A stretch of DNA of 64,000 nt from Bradyrhizobium sp. 138 (GTDB lineage: Bacteria > Pseudomonadota > Alphaproteobacteria > Rhizobiales > Xanthobacteraceae), in assembly GCF_023074075.1 (NCBI RefSeq), contig NZ_JADPKT010000091.1, forward strand, positions 1 through 64,000, written 5' to 3'. The position numbers and the translations under genes are program-made. Within the stretch, counting starts at the first letter, position 1. Every line of letters starts with the position of its first letter. The notes beneath the pieces are model-generated. The model had not been told where the DNA came from and made no database searches. It was given only the letters and a program-made list of their open reading frames with translations. Of this stretch, positions 18,487-29,653 are shown in pieces.

Positions 18487-18504
18487 CAGCAAGAAGCAGG
18501 CCAA
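18487..18504 (-). promoter_or_regulatory. -24/-12 (sigma-54) promoter of hupS
   Basis: On the minus strand the sequence TTGGCCTGCTTCTTGCTG has GG-N10-GC spacing and matches TGGC...TTGC of RpoN promoters. The -12 element lies about 45 bases before the hupS ATG, giving a short leader. Symbiotic hup operons are driven by NifA or HoxA with sigma-54. I found no perfect TGT-N10-ACA NifA site within 150 bases upstream. Confidence 0.6.
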
Positions 18505-18656
18505 GCACCGGGAGCGTAAGGAAAGTAGAGTGATACCAAATTGTTGCAGATTTGAATTGCTCGAATTGCGGTGCGCGCGCATGCCCCGACCGAGAAAAAC
18601 GCAAACAATTCGATTTCAGGCGACAACGAAGTTTCCGTCCCCGCGCGAGAGACCAC

Positions 18657-19290
18657 TCAATGCGCGGTGCACACCATCCAGGGATCGAACGAGCGCACGA
18701 CGTGCTGGATGGCGACCGAGCGTGCGCCGGCGCCGCCGACATCAGTGCCGATCAGCGCCTGCTCCAGCGGGCCGCCGACATCGGCCGGCTGGAAGGCCAG
18801 ACTATGCGGCCATTTCCCGTCGAAGATACCCATAGGTTCGAGCAGCCGCGCCCGCGCCGGCAAGACATCGCGTGCCGCAGTGCCGCGCGTCGCTGCGAAA
18901 CGGTCCCGTGTCTCCTCATGCCAGGAGTGCGCGGCACAGGCCTCGCGAGCGAAGTCCGGCATGAAGAAGATGTAGACGTGCGTGAGATGATCGGCGGCCT
19001 TCTCCGCCGCATGCGCGAGATTGATGGCGAGAATCCCGTTCGGCGCGACCTCGGCCGCCATCGCATCGCGAAGAGCGACAGGCGCGGCGACTGCGCGACC
19101 GAGCAGATGCCGCAGATCCGCGGCGCCAGCGCCCGCGCTTCGATGGGCGGACGCGCCTCCAGGATCTGCTCGAAGCCGCGACACAGCGGCGCCGTCACCT
19201 CCGCGTGCATGACCCGCCCACTCTCGACATCGAGGCCAACTTCGAGATCGCCCTCGACGCGTTGAGCGGACCATCGTGAAGCGCGTCATG
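18657..19290 (-). pseudogene. hupV: hupV remnant (H2-sensing hydrogenase large subunit)
   Basis: Minus-strand frames read GPLN..VEGDLEVGLDVESGRV, then PRICGICSVAQS, then DHLTHVYIFFMPDFARE and MGIFDGKWPHSLAFQPADV, and jump directly to GPLEQALIGTDV and the terminal RSFDPWMVCTAH. These are the landmarks of HupV/HoxC, which ends at CTxH without a cleaved tail. The middle ~250 residues are deleted, at least two frameshifts are needed, and the first cysteine of the C-terminal C-x2-C is Trp. The sensor cannot be functional. Confidence 0.85.
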
Positions 19291-19450
19291 GCGTGCGCTT
19301 GGCCGTCGGGCGGCCGGGCAGCACGACAGCGGTCGCATTCAGCCGCACCCGCCGCGGCGTCGCCGACCCACGAACGAGGTCTTGGGCATGTCGGTCGGAA
19401 GTCCGACCGGAATGCCGGCAAGCTTTGCGGATGTCTCTCTCCACAGTGAA
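19291..19450 (-). pseudogene. Possible hupU 3' remnant
   Basis: Directly upstream of the hupV remnant the minus strand reads LAGIPVGLPTDMPKTSF and then, in another frame, VRLNATAVVLPGRPTAKR. hupU, the small subunit of the H2 sensor, would be expected here. The order and the coding character support it, but I cannot match these short segments firmly. Confidence 0.35.
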
Positions 19451-20530
19451 ACGCGAAGCGACTTGCTCCGGCGCGACCTCCCTCGGTACATCTGGTGCGT
19501 ACGCGCGATGTTGGAAAGACAATCAATCTTCGACTTGCTTTTTGACGCGACAGATCTCTTCAACCGAGCCACGTGCCCGAGCTGGCTTATCGGCCCGATA
19601 TGTGCAGTTTTCGCTTCGCTGGCGAGCACGCCTGAATTCCAACAGCGCAAAGCGACGGCGCCTCCGAACAGACACGTGGACAAACGTTGGAATGGCTCAT
19701 CGACCACCTGGATGAATTTCAAGCAGCGGCGACCGCCGGCGCGACTCCGGTTCGCACTCCACGCCCGTGCTGCCGTCCGCAAGCCCTGTCCTGACGCCTC
19801 AGTGAGCGAACAGAGCGCGGCGGGCTATACTCAACATACGAGAGGCGGTGATCCGCTTTCGAGCGGGCGCTAACGAATAACTAGGCCAAAGGGGCGACAC
19901 CTTAAGCTCTTAAGAAGTTGGAACGGGCCCTGGGCCTCAGCGGGGTCAATGCCTAGATCTTGTGATCTGCGGCAGCCGCTTTATCGGCAAGGTCCTCGCG
20001 AACCGACGCACTATGTCGCCGCGGGGCAGTGTCTAGCGCACCCTCAACGCGCCCCTCGCCGGCACATATCGCCGCGGCTTAGCCCAGAGTATAGTATGCA
20101 GAGACGTGGCTTGCCCCATCAATGCTTGCCTGTAGAGACCGTTCGGGCCTCGGCTGATCCGAACTCCTCTTCAATCGCGGGACACACCAACTGCACGTCC
20201 GGCTCGAAGACGAAGCCCCGTAGCACAAGCGTCACTTCAGCTTGATCTGGACATCACCACGGCAGAATGCCTTCGGCAATGCCGAAGCCGCACGACTTTC
20301 CAGTCGCGTTAGTGTCGAGATCGCAGCAATGACCAGAACAAAAATTTAGCTGTCGGTGAAGCTCCACTGTCACATTCAACGGGTCCTAGTCATTGTATTC
20401 GTTTTGGGCACAGCTGAGCCACTGACCGCCACGTCAAAACTAAACATCGTTACCGTCTTGATGGACCATCAGGAGGCTGGGACATGCTGGGCCCTCATCG
20501 TTTGATTCTAAGTTTTCAGGATTTTGCGCC
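19451..20530. other. Degenerate intergenic region
   Basis: Open frames are short and overlapping. One minus-strand stretch (about 20119-20250) reads VLRGFVFEPDVQLVCPAIEE and stops at TGA; it looks like a coding scrap of an unknown gene. The rest shows no recognisable feature. Confidence 0.3.
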
Positions 20531-20800
20531 ATGTCATATCCACCCCCTCAAACCAAGCTGCATGCTGTGCTGAAAGGTGCTCTGGAGGATGCTGTCCGGA
20601 TGGTGCCTGAAGCAAAGCGGACGTCTTCATTGAAGGCTTGCCTCGCCGAGAAGGTTCTAACTCTGGCCGCGCGGGGCGAGAGCAATCCAACGATCCTAAC
20701 TCGTCTCGCCGTGCTGACAGTGCAGAAATCCTGCCATGGCTGTTACGGATGTGAAAGGTGGCAGTCGCACGGGGGAGCCTGCGAGGCGCGAATTGATTAA
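20531..20800 (+). CDS. Hypothetical protein, 89 aa
   Basis: The frame starts MSYPPPQTKLHAVLKGALED and continues as a helical protein (SSLKACLAEKVLTLAARGE, PTILTRLAVLTVQKSC). It ends with a cysteine cluster HGCYGCERW. Composition and the isolated plus-strand position suggest a real small gene. I do not recognise a characterised family. Confidence 0.5.
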   Translation: MSYPPPQTKLHAVLKGALEDAVRMVPEAKRTSSLKACLAEKVLTLAARGESNPTILTRLAVLTVQKSCHGCYGCERWQSHGGACEARID

Positions 20801-20829
20801 TTTGAACTGGAAGGTCGGGCTTTCTGGCG

Positions 20830-21237
20830 TCACAGTAGCGCGGTTGGCGATACGCTTTTCGCTGACGTGATGGGAGACTCGTTCACTATGTCATAGCGTC
20901 CGCGTGACCCAGTAGCGGCCACCCACGCCGAGGCCAAACTTAACGCATATAAAATATGACAGAACTTCCCTCGATCTGTAAAGCGCCACTGCCTCGCTTC
21001 GGGAATGTCGTTTTCGCGACACACGAGCGTGCATTGAAACACGACCGCGTCGGAATCGAACACAACACACATTTGCCGAATACCGGAGTGCACATGCAGG
21101 GAGGACCAGACTTTGATGACGGAAACGGTCGCCTTGATCACGCAGGCGAATACTACCCAAGAGCCTAAGTACTGTTCGCTCGAAACGTCGGCTGGTTCTG
21201 CGACGTGATATCCGCGAAGATCCGCAGCATCCCGCAC
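20830..21237 (-). CDS. Hypothetical exported protein, N-terminus possibly disrupted
   Basis: The frame from GTG 21237 encodes 135 residues, including SEQYLGSWVVFACVIKATV, a cysteine-containing core and the C-terminal CHILYALSLASAWVAATG. The same frame continues upstream without a start codon as LLPGALFALASAYASLNCGW, which looks like a signal peptide, before a stop near 21375. The natural start therefore seems lost by an upstream frameshift. Family not recognised. Confidence 0.4.
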   Translation of the reverse strand: MRDAADLRGYHVAEPADVSSEQYLGSWVVFACVIKATVSVIKVWSSLHVHSGIRQMCVVFDSDAVVFQCTLVCRENDIPEARQWRFTDRGKFCHILYALSLASAWVAATGSRGRYDIVNESPITSAKSVSPTALL

Positions 21238-21451
21238 AATGCAATCCTTCAGTCGAGCTTCGCTGGGATCGCTCCAACCGCAATTTAAACTTGCGTAGGC
21301 GGACGCGAGCGCGAAAAGGGCCCCTGGGAGAAGCGCGCGATCGAAGTCCTCGAGGATGGTGCTCGCAGGTACAGCTGGTTATGATCGGCGGAAAGAGTTG
21401 CTGTGCAACGCTCCAGCAGCAGCCGTCACCTGTAGCGGGCAAGATCAACGC

Positions 21452-22510
21452 ATGAACAGCACCTCTTCACCAGTCAATGCGATCGCAGCCGAGCTTGGCC
21501 GCCTCGATCCCGCATACGCGCCGACGCCACTCCTGAACCTTCCGACGCTTGCGGAGCGGCTCGGAGTGGCGCAGGTGCTAGCGAAAGACGAGGGCCGCCG
21601 CATGCTCGGCAGCTTCAAGTCGCTTGGTGGCACCTATGCCGGGTTGCGCGCGCTCGCCCGGGCCTCGCGCATGCAGTTGGCCGACCTTCTCGCGGCCCGA
21701 CCTAAGGGGCAGCCGACCCTGGTCTGCGCCAGTGACGGTAATCACGGGCTCGCGGTAGCTGCCGCCGCGCGCTTTGCCGGGGCGCCCGCCCGCGTGTTCC
21801 TGCACGAGGGCGTGCCGAACGCGCGCGCGCGCCGCATCGAGAATCAGGGTGCCGAGATCGTCTGGGTGCCGGGCACCTACGACAATGCAGTTGATGCGGC
21901 CGCAGCCGCGGCCTGCCAGGGCGCCGGCATTCTTGTCGCCGATACGACCGACGATCCGAACGATCCCATCGTTTGCGACGTCATGGCGGGATACGGCGTT
22001 ACGGCGGCGGAAATCCGCGATCAAGTAGATTTCGCCGGCCATGGGCGTCCGACACACGTCTTTATACAAGCTGGTGTCGGCGGACTCGCCGCTGCCATCG
22101 CCGAGGGCCTCTCGGGCTGGCTGGCACCTCCGGGATGCATCGTGACGGTCGAGCCGGAAACCGCCGCGTGTCTTGCGCCCGCGCTCGCGGCCGGTCACCC
22201 GATTCGGGTGATGGGCGACCTCCGAACATCCGCGGAGATGCTCTCCTGCGGCCAGGCGAGTGCGCCCGCCGTTGCGGTGCTCAGGCGTCACGGCGCTCGG
22301 GCCATCACCGTGCCCGAGGCGGAATTGGTGGATGCTGTTCGCGTACTCTCCGCCCATGATGGCCTCGCCACCACGCCGTCCGGTGCAGCGGGCCTGGCGG
22401 GTGCTATGGCTGCCCTCGCAGACCCGAGCCATACAAGCGATCTCGGACTCGACCGGTCGAGCCGCATTCTCGTCCTCCTCACCGAATGCGCCTGGGAGGA
22501 CCGAACGTGA
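21452..22510 (+). CDS. Diaminopropionate ammonia-lyase-like PLP enzyme
   Basis: From ATG 21452 the product is 352 residues of the fold-type II PLP family. LGSFKSLGGTYAGL holds the Schiff-base lysine (about residue 60), VCASDGNHGLAVA binds phosphate, and QAGVGGLAAAIAEG is the second phosphate loop. The overall pattern is closest to diaminopropionate ammonia-lyase (DpaL/YgeX), which cleaves 2,3-diaminopropionate to pyruvate and ammonia, but threonine or serine dehydratase activity is possible. DpaL proteins are usually about 400 residues, so this one is somewhat short. A frame extension to 21356 lacks similarity. No obvious operon partner. Confidence 0.75.
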   Translation: MNSTSSPVNAIAAELGRLDPAYAPTPLLNLPTLAERLGVAQVLAKDEGRRMLGSFKSLGGTYAGLRALARASRMQLADLLAARPKGQPTLVCASDGNHGLAVAAAARFAGAPARVFLHEGVPNARARRIENQGAEIVWVPGTYDNAVDAAAAAACQGAGILVADTTDDPNDPIVCDVMAGYGVTAAEIRDQVDFAGHGRPTHVFIQAGVGGLAAAIAEGLSGWLAPPGCIVTVEPETAACLAPALAAGHPIRVMGDLRTSAEMLSCGQASAPAVAVLRRHGARAITVPEAELVDAVRVLSAHDGLATTPSGAAGLAGAMAALADPSHTSDLGLDRSSRILVLLTECAWEDRT

Positions 22511-22591
22511 GCACCGCGATCTTCGCTCCTAGTTCGACTTGCATCCTCTCAGCGAGGCCATGTCTGGCAGGCTCGAGGCTTCATGATTAGA

Positions 22592-23107
22592 TCATCGGCG
22601 GTCCGTCTCCGGCTCCGGAACCAGCGGCGCGCCCCCGACGGAAACCGGCCCTTCTGGTTTAGGCGGGCGAGTGGCTCTTGTAATCGGCTTTGAAGCGGCC
22701 TGGGCTGCCGGCGGACGAATATCTGCAGGAAGAGGCGCAGCAATGTTCTGCAGAGACTCAATTCTTGAGGTCAGGGCTGCGATTTGATCTAACATCCGTT
22801 TCAAATCGGCTTGCTGCGCATCGATGTTGCGGTTAAGCGCTGAAATCTCCTCGCTCACCTCCTGTTGCCCCGACCGGATCTCCGAAAGCGCTGCCTTGTC
22901 TTCAGGTGACAACGCCGGCATTGGGACGACTTCACGTGCCGTTAACGCCTCGATCATTCGGTCGATATGGGGCCAGTAAAATGCACCCCCAACGCATAGC
23001 CCGATGAAGACGGCGATAAATCCAAAAACCCACGGAAGGCGTCTTGATGACTTCTGCAAGACGGGCGGCAACTCCGAACCGTTCGCTTGATCAATCACAT
23101 TCATCAT
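22592..23107 (-). CDS. Hypothetical single-pass membrane protein with coiled coil
   Basis: From ATG 23107 the 171-residue protein has a short cytoplasmic N-terminus, one membrane span (LPWVFGFIAVFIGLCVGGAF, about 24-46), a periplasmic coiled coil (VSEEISALNRNIDAQQADLK, ALTSRIESLQ) and a proline-rich tail. The topology resembles small helical envelope proteins. I cannot name a family. A longer frame to 23215 is less likely. Confidence 0.6.
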   Translation of the reverse strand: MMNVIDQANGSELPPVLQKSSRRLPWVFGFIAVFIGLCVGGAFYWPHIDRMIEALTAREVVPMPALSPEDKAALSEIRSGQQEVSEEISALNRNIDAQQADLKRMLDQIAALTSRIESLQNIAAPLPADIRPPAAQAASKPITRATRPPKPEGPVSVGGAPLVPEPETDRR

Positions 23108-24093
23108 TCTTTCTCTCGATCTATAATGGCTCTCGTTGCCGAGATAATAGATGACGGTCAAGAGCGTCCATGTGAAAGTAATTGGCATGCGCACAAAGAT
23201 ATCGGGAAAGATCATGCCGCTTCAGCGTCCAACACGATTCCTCTCGTTCAACAAATCGATGTTTTACCGCGCCAACAGGCACTCGGCGCATTAACGCTGC
23301 ACAGGCAATGAAAAAACGCACGATACGATCGCGGCCATAGCTCTAAGTACACTCGCGATGGCGCGGGCTCCTCCGCACAGGCCGCAATCTGCGGGCGCAC
23401 TATCGAAAGATAAACAAGCACGCTCGCAGAAGGCGGGCTCAGCTTCTCAGATCAATTCTGCGCCTGAATGGATGGCTTTAGGCAAAGTTAAGCTAGCCGA
23501 TTGAGAGATGACGAATCGCGGTCTATAAGAACGGGCGTTATCTGCGCGAGTCTAACAGCGAGCCATTTGACCAGAATCATGAGCCAGGAGCCACGGCTCC
23601 CTATGCCGGAATTTACCGGTGCATGGGCTGGCATCGCGAGATCGGCATCGTAGCGGACCACGTCTTACCGCCACAAGGACATCATACGCACGCGGTGCAT
23701 TTTTCAAGCGTGACCACCCGGTTCGCAGACTTACTCGGAAATACAAGGAATATTGATTTTGGCGACTGAGTGGGCCTATCTTTTCGACTTTGCAAGCCTA
23801 ACAGCCTGCATTGAACGCGGCGGCATTTTCGCGGCGAGCTTAGAGCAAGCGCATCAGGTGTCAGCCGTTTCATAATTGCGATGGAATTGGTGGGTAATTC
23901 TTTGGAATGCGTGGACTTCTGATCGTTTTTGTGGCGCTTACAATAGTGTTGGCAGCACGCGGCCGACACCAAGATGGCTTTGTGCCGCGGCTGACCGCGT
24001 CCATGCCGCCTCAACGTGCCCTAGGTGGTGTGGACTCTTGGGATTCTCAAATCAGACGGAACGTGATTCAAGGCTTTCTTTTAGGAGGAAGCC
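23108..24093. other. Intergenic region without a recognised gene
   Basis: Only short frames. A plus-strand frame at 23907 begins MRGLLIVFVALTIVLAARG, signal-peptide-like, but the continuation has no protein-like composition. Confidence 0.3.
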
Positions 24094-24771
24094 TTGGGCG
24101 TCATGGATCGGCTCGTCCTGAGCGATGGGCAATGGGATCGCCTCTCCGGCTTGATCATCGGTCGGCCGGACCAGCGCGGTTCGACGGGCCGCGACAACCG
24201 GATGTTTGTCGAGGGCGTTTTATGGATCGTGCGAACCGGTTCGCCGTGGCGTGGTCTGCCCGAAGTGTTTGGATCCGGACTTTGAATACCTGATCGTTGA
24301 CTCCACTATCGTCCGCGCCCACCAACACGCCAGCGGCGCAAAAGGGGGGCTCAAAATCAGGCCATCGGGCGTTCGCGCGGCGGCCTGACGACAAAAATCC
24401 ATATGGCTGTCCGCGGCCTGGGTTGCCCGGTCCGCTTCTTCCTGACGGCAGGTCAGGCCGGCGATGCGCCTCAGGCCCAGCCGCTCATCGAGGGGCTCGC
24501 AGCCGAGGTCGTCATGGGCGATGCGGCCTACGATTCCGATGCGTTGAGATCCGCCGTCGACGCTAAAGGCGCACAGGCCGTCATTCCAAACAATCCCTCG
24601 CGGGCGAAGAAATATCCGCTCAACAAGCCCATCTACGCCGAGCGTCATCTCGTTGAATGCTGCTTCTCAAAGCTGAAGCAGTTCAGACGCGTCGCAACGC
24701 GCTACGAAAAGACCGCCCGGAACTACTTCGCCGTCGTAACTATCGCTGCAGCTCTGCTCTGGCTAAGGTAA
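24094..24771 (+). mobile_element. IS5-family transposase remnant (IS427-like)
   Basis: The first frame reads LVLSDGQWDRLSGLIIGRP, DNRMFVEGVLWIVRTGSPW and RGLPEVFG, the N-terminus of IS5-type transposases. It then jumps to DFEYLIVDSTIVRAHQH and, in another frame, GGLTTKIHMAVRGLG, VMGDAAYDSD and ECCFSKLKQFRRVATRYEK. The catalytic Asp segments and the late Glu region are present, but about 40 residues are missing between the halves and the frames disagree. Terminal repeats were not identified. Confidence 0.8.
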
Positions 24772-25321
24772 CTGTCCACATTACCTAGTCTTATGATCGT
24801 GGTCGAGTAGCGCGACCATTTGGCTTTCCGCTGACAGATCCGGGCAGCCGGCTTTCCCGCAGCCCCGCTCTTCCCGGGGACAACCCGCGTCATATCCGCG
24901 CCTGTGCCCAAATGTGAGCGGCGTCTTACCATCCGGCGGTGAGCCAAGCGCATCTGTCGGACGCGCGTTGCTATGACCCAGCCACAGCGAGCTTCACGAC
25001 AGTCGCTGATGACCGGGCTCATCTTGCATGAGCCTAGGATTTGGGACATTTGCACTCTATGTCACTCGTTCGGACGGGCTTCGGGTACCGAAGCCTGTCG
25101 CCGCCTATTTCGATACGTTACATCTTGACGTACGGTGCGATTCAAGCGCCTTAGATAGCTTGTCGTGTGAAACTTTTCGGACCACTCGGTTGTGTCGCAT
25201 GTAATCCGAGGCGCACAGTATGTGTACGATGTCCAACATGAATCCCATCAAGCTCCAAAGCTAAAGACGCGCCCAAAGCACAAGGCAGCATCTTAAGTCT
25301 AGCTTTAAGGTCACGTGGCGA
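24772..25321. other. Intergenic region; partial copy of a repeated motif
   Basis: No gene recognised. At 25135-25147 the minus strand carries GCTTGAATCGCAC, which is also the core of the two-copy element at 45.1 and 52.8 kb. Confidence 0.35.
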
Positions 25322-25613
25322 ATGCAAGTCGATGTGTTCGGCGCCGAAGGTCGGCGGCGATGGAGTTGCGACGAGAAGGTTCGTCATGTCGATGGACCTT
25401 GCAGGCTGGCGAGACGGTCTGCGGCGTCGCGCGCCGGTACGGGGTGGCTCACAGCCTGCTGTTCACCAGGCTTCGACAAGTGCACCAGGGGCGACCGGGC
25501 GGAGATTCCGTGCAGCTCTTGTTCCTGTCGAGATCACAACTACGCTGGCTCCGGTATTGATCAGCACGCCGCCACCGGCGTCTTCACAGCTCGCCCATCG
25601 CTTCAGGATTTAG
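25322..25613 (+). pseudogene. IS66 tnpA (orf1) remnant
   Basis: Three frames together spell an IS66 accessory protein: VDVFGAEGRRRWSCDEKVRHV, then TLQAGETVCGVARRYGVAHS (helix-turn-helix), then ALVPVEITT. Two frameshifts are needed, so it is dead. Confidence 0.65.
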
Positions 25614-25800
25614 TTGAACGCCTTGGCCAGGTCATGGCCGCCGGACAGTTTGGCGAGCTGTTTGCGCATATAGATCTGTCGCGATGCCGGCATGCCCTTT
25701 CGCGCAAACCGGGGACATCGGCGCGCACGCTGTCTGGAGCACGGGCGATCCGCCCAGCAGCGACTTCGGCGCGCAAAGGTGATCTGATACTGGACGAGGT
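25545..25800 (-). pseudogene. IS66 tnpC fragment in opposite orientation
   Basis: On the minus strand the sequence encodes MRKQLAKLSGGHDLAKAFN followed by a stop and ILKRWASCEDAGG, the region of IS66 TnpC just before the conserved NNAAE motif. It abuts and slightly overlaps the tnpA remnant on the other strand, which indicates rearrangement or two nested IS66 copies. Confidence 0.45.
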
Positions 25801-26204
25801 GCCGAACGATTTGCGCTAGCTCTCGCAGCCAGCGTTGCCTCGCCTCGAGTTGCTGAGTATCGGATCATCGATCAAGCGGAGCGATACCTCCAATTCCCGA
25901 CCTCCGCGTTAGGTTCTAAACGCATCGCAATCTTAGAACGAAATCAGCCGACGATTCGCATTTGAACCGGCACCAGATCGGCGGGCCTTTACCATCTCGA
26001 ATTTAGGGCAGAGGAATTGAACTGTAGATGACATTAGGTCGAGAGACAGAGCCATACGACTCACTCAGAAGAAGGTCGACGCTCGGCGGCAAACTCGAAG
26101 AGGTGATTTGGGGCAGCCCCACAGAGATCCCGCGGGCCCAGCCGATTTTCCTGCTACAAACACTTGTTCCCCAAAAAATCGGTCCTATTTCAGCTGCGCC
26201 TGCA
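25801..26204. other. Leader region of groESL, with an inverted repeat
   Basis: No coding signal. CCGATTTT at 26142-26149 and AAAATCGG at 26175-26182 form an 8-bp inverted repeat around 25 bases. It could be an upstream terminator-like stem or an operator; its function is unknown. Confidence 0.35.
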
Positions 26205-26231
26205 TTGGCACTCGCAGGCAGCGATTGCTAG
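26205..26231 (+). promoter_or_regulatory. CIRCE operator of groESL
   Basis: TTGGCACTC-N9-GATTGCTAG matches the HrcA-binding CIRCE element (TTAGCACTC-N9-GAGTGCTAA), with one mismatch in the left arm, two in the right and exact 9-base spacing. It lies 45 bases before the groES start, the usual position. This implies repression by HrcA and heat-inducible expression rather than NifA control of this groESL copy. Confidence 0.75.
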
Positions 26232-26275
26232 AAATCGTGAAATTTTCAACTGGTGTAAATGCTTAGGAGATCTGC

Positions 26276-26590
26276 ATGGAATTCCGTCCGCTTCACGACC
26301 GGGTCGTGGTCAAGCGTATCGACGCAGAAGAAAAGACCGCTGGCGGCATCATCATTCCGGACACTGCCAAGGAAAAGCCTTCGCAAGGTGAAGTCATCGC
26401 CGTCGGCCCCGGAGGCCGCGACGAGAGTGGCAAGCTGATCCCGATCGACGTCCTGGTCGGCGACCGCGTCCTGTTCGGCAAGTGGTCAGGCACCGAGGTC
26501 AAGATCGACGGCCAGGAGCTGTTGATCATGAAGGAGAGCGACATCCTGGGCGTTCTCACGGACGCGTCCGCCAAGAAGAAGGCCGCCTAA
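26276..26590 (+). CDS. groES: Co-chaperonin GroES
   Basis: A 104-residue GroES beginning MEFRPLHDRVVVKRID. It has the mobile loop EEKTAGGIIIPDTAKEKPSQ and the conserved GEVIAVGPGGRDESGK. It caps GroEL during folding. An AGGAG ribosome site precedes the ATG. Bradyrhizobium carries several groESL operons, and this one is linked to the symbiosis region. Confidence 0.97.
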   Translation: MEFRPLHDRVVVKRIDAEEKTAGGIIIPDTAKEKPSQGEVIAVGPGGRDESGKLIPIDVLVGDRVLFGKWSGTEVKIDGQELLIMKESDILGVLTDASAKKKAA

Positions 26591-26674
26591 ACCATCGCTC
26601 GCACGCTCATCCTGAGGAGCGCCTGCTGGGCGTCGCCAAGGGTGAGACCAAGTAAAACATTCAGGAAAACCCAC

Positions 26675-28315
<1,641 letters not shown>

Positions 28316-28335
28316 TCCAACTCTCTCTAAAGTGC

Positions 28336-28370
28336 GATCCCCGGCAGAAAAATGCCGGGGGTCATTTTTT
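28336..28370 (+). terminator. Rho-independent terminator of groESL
   Basis: GATCCCCGGCA, loop GAAAAA, TGCCGGGGGTC, then ATTTTTT. A strong 11-bp stem with one mismatch and a T run, 20 bases after the groEL stop. Confidence 0.85.
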
Positions 28371-28757
28371 GCTCGCGACTTTTCAGTTCGTTGTTCTGAT
28401 CTCGCGCTATGCGCTCTGCGGAAATGACGATCAGCAGTTGCTAGACGTTCCGCTTGGGGTTTTGCGAGTCTGCTGGTAGGCATGTCACCGGGAGGACGAG
28501 CGGGTGATCGCGGTTCTGCACGGTCTTTCCCTGCGGCCTCAACGTCGGCGGCTGGTCAAGGCGAACACCTGAGAACGCCCGGTCGCGGTAGCCACCCATT
28601 GGCGCTACTGACTTAAATAGCATCGGTCCCCGCGCCTATCCATCGCTGTAAACGGATGCGCGAGCTAGGTGGTGGTCCCCGGGAAGAGCGATCCTCATCT
28701 CTCGTAATTTGTCCGATCTGTTGCACCGTCCACAATCAGAAGAAGAACATCGCCAAC
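28371..28757. other. Intergenic, no gene recognised
   Basis: Short frames only; nothing that I can support. Confidence 0.3.
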
Positions 28758-29135
28758 TCAATCGAGACGGAAGATCTTTCGCCCAACCGCTACAATTTCC
28801 CGGTCGGTCGGAGGATTACTTGTCTCGACGTGCAGGATGAGATCCGGCCTGTTCACTCTCAGGAAGTTCATCAGCTTGGTCTTCTCGGTTCCCGGTCCGA
28901 TGATCAGCAGATCAGTGCAGCTACTCAGCGCCCGACCTACCCTGACGACAAACGTCGGATCGTCATTCACGTCGGCAGAGCCAGTATGCGCTTTGCAATC
29001 AAGACGCTGGGGCGCCAAATGCGCGCGCACGGCCGTCGCGCTGACGCCCGTTAAACCTATGGAGAATATCTTAGCAATGAGGTGGTCGATCCACACGACC
29101 GCGTGCGAATGAATCTGTGTTGTCATGTCGCTCAT
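28758..29135 (-). CDS. Translational-machinery-type protein (eRF1/host-attachment-like)
   Basis: From ATG 29135 the 125-residue product reads MSDMTTQIHSHAVVWIDHLI. It has a central stretch SSCTDLLIIGPGTEKTKLMN and ends NPPTDREIVAVGRKIFRLD. This matches the small family annotated as translational machinery protein, whose members have an AVVWIDH start, a lIvGPG-K motif and a PTD..iva.gr.yF end. The biochemical role is unknown; family members often lie with stress genes. An upstream in-frame start at 29219 is less likely. Confidence 0.65.
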   Translation of the reverse strand: MSDMTTQIHSHAVVWIDHLIAKIFSIGLTGVSATAVRAHLAPQRLDCKAHTGSADVNDDPTFVVRVGRALSSCTDLLIIGPGTEKTKLMNFLRVNRPDLILHVETSNPPTDREIVAVGRKIFRLD

Positions 29136-29653
29136 GAATGGATTCCATTGTATTTCGTGATTCACCTGTCCGTCGGAGCGCAAGCCCGCACGCAAATTTC
29201 CTGCGGCTGACGATGCCAATCATGGCTCAAGTGATCAGCGTGAACCGACTCGCTACGTTGATGTAGCCGGGAACAGATCGCGTTGACCGTGAGCGCTTTA
29301 CAGGTCCAAAACCTCATGCCGCACGCTGCCTCTTGACGATCGAAGGCTTGTGCATTCTCCGCTCCATGTCGCCCACTGCTCCGAGATGGAATTAACGCAC
29401 CATTGCGAATGCTCGAGCGCAACGAAGGAGAGCTCTTGTGGCTGTGAGAGTTCTAGATATTCAGGTTTGCGAAGCCATCCCGCCGGACGCGGGATGGCTG
29501 GAGTGAAGCCATAGAGCACAACGACATCCCGCAGTGGCGGGTCATGACAAACACGGATGCGGCCTGGTCACTGATCTCTCCGACCAAACGCGCTGATGCT
29601 GACAAGCCGCCATTTGCACTGGCGACCTTAACGAACTCGCCCGTCAACCGCAC
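29136..29653. other. Intergenic, no gene recognised
   Basis: Open frames are short and without motifs. Confidence 0.3.

Noticed and set aside
26205..26231. Sigma-54 promoter (TTGGCAC...TTGCT) before groES
   Set aside because: The TGGCAC and TTGCT blocks are about 13 bases apart instead of 5; the CIRCE reading explains both arms with correct spacing.
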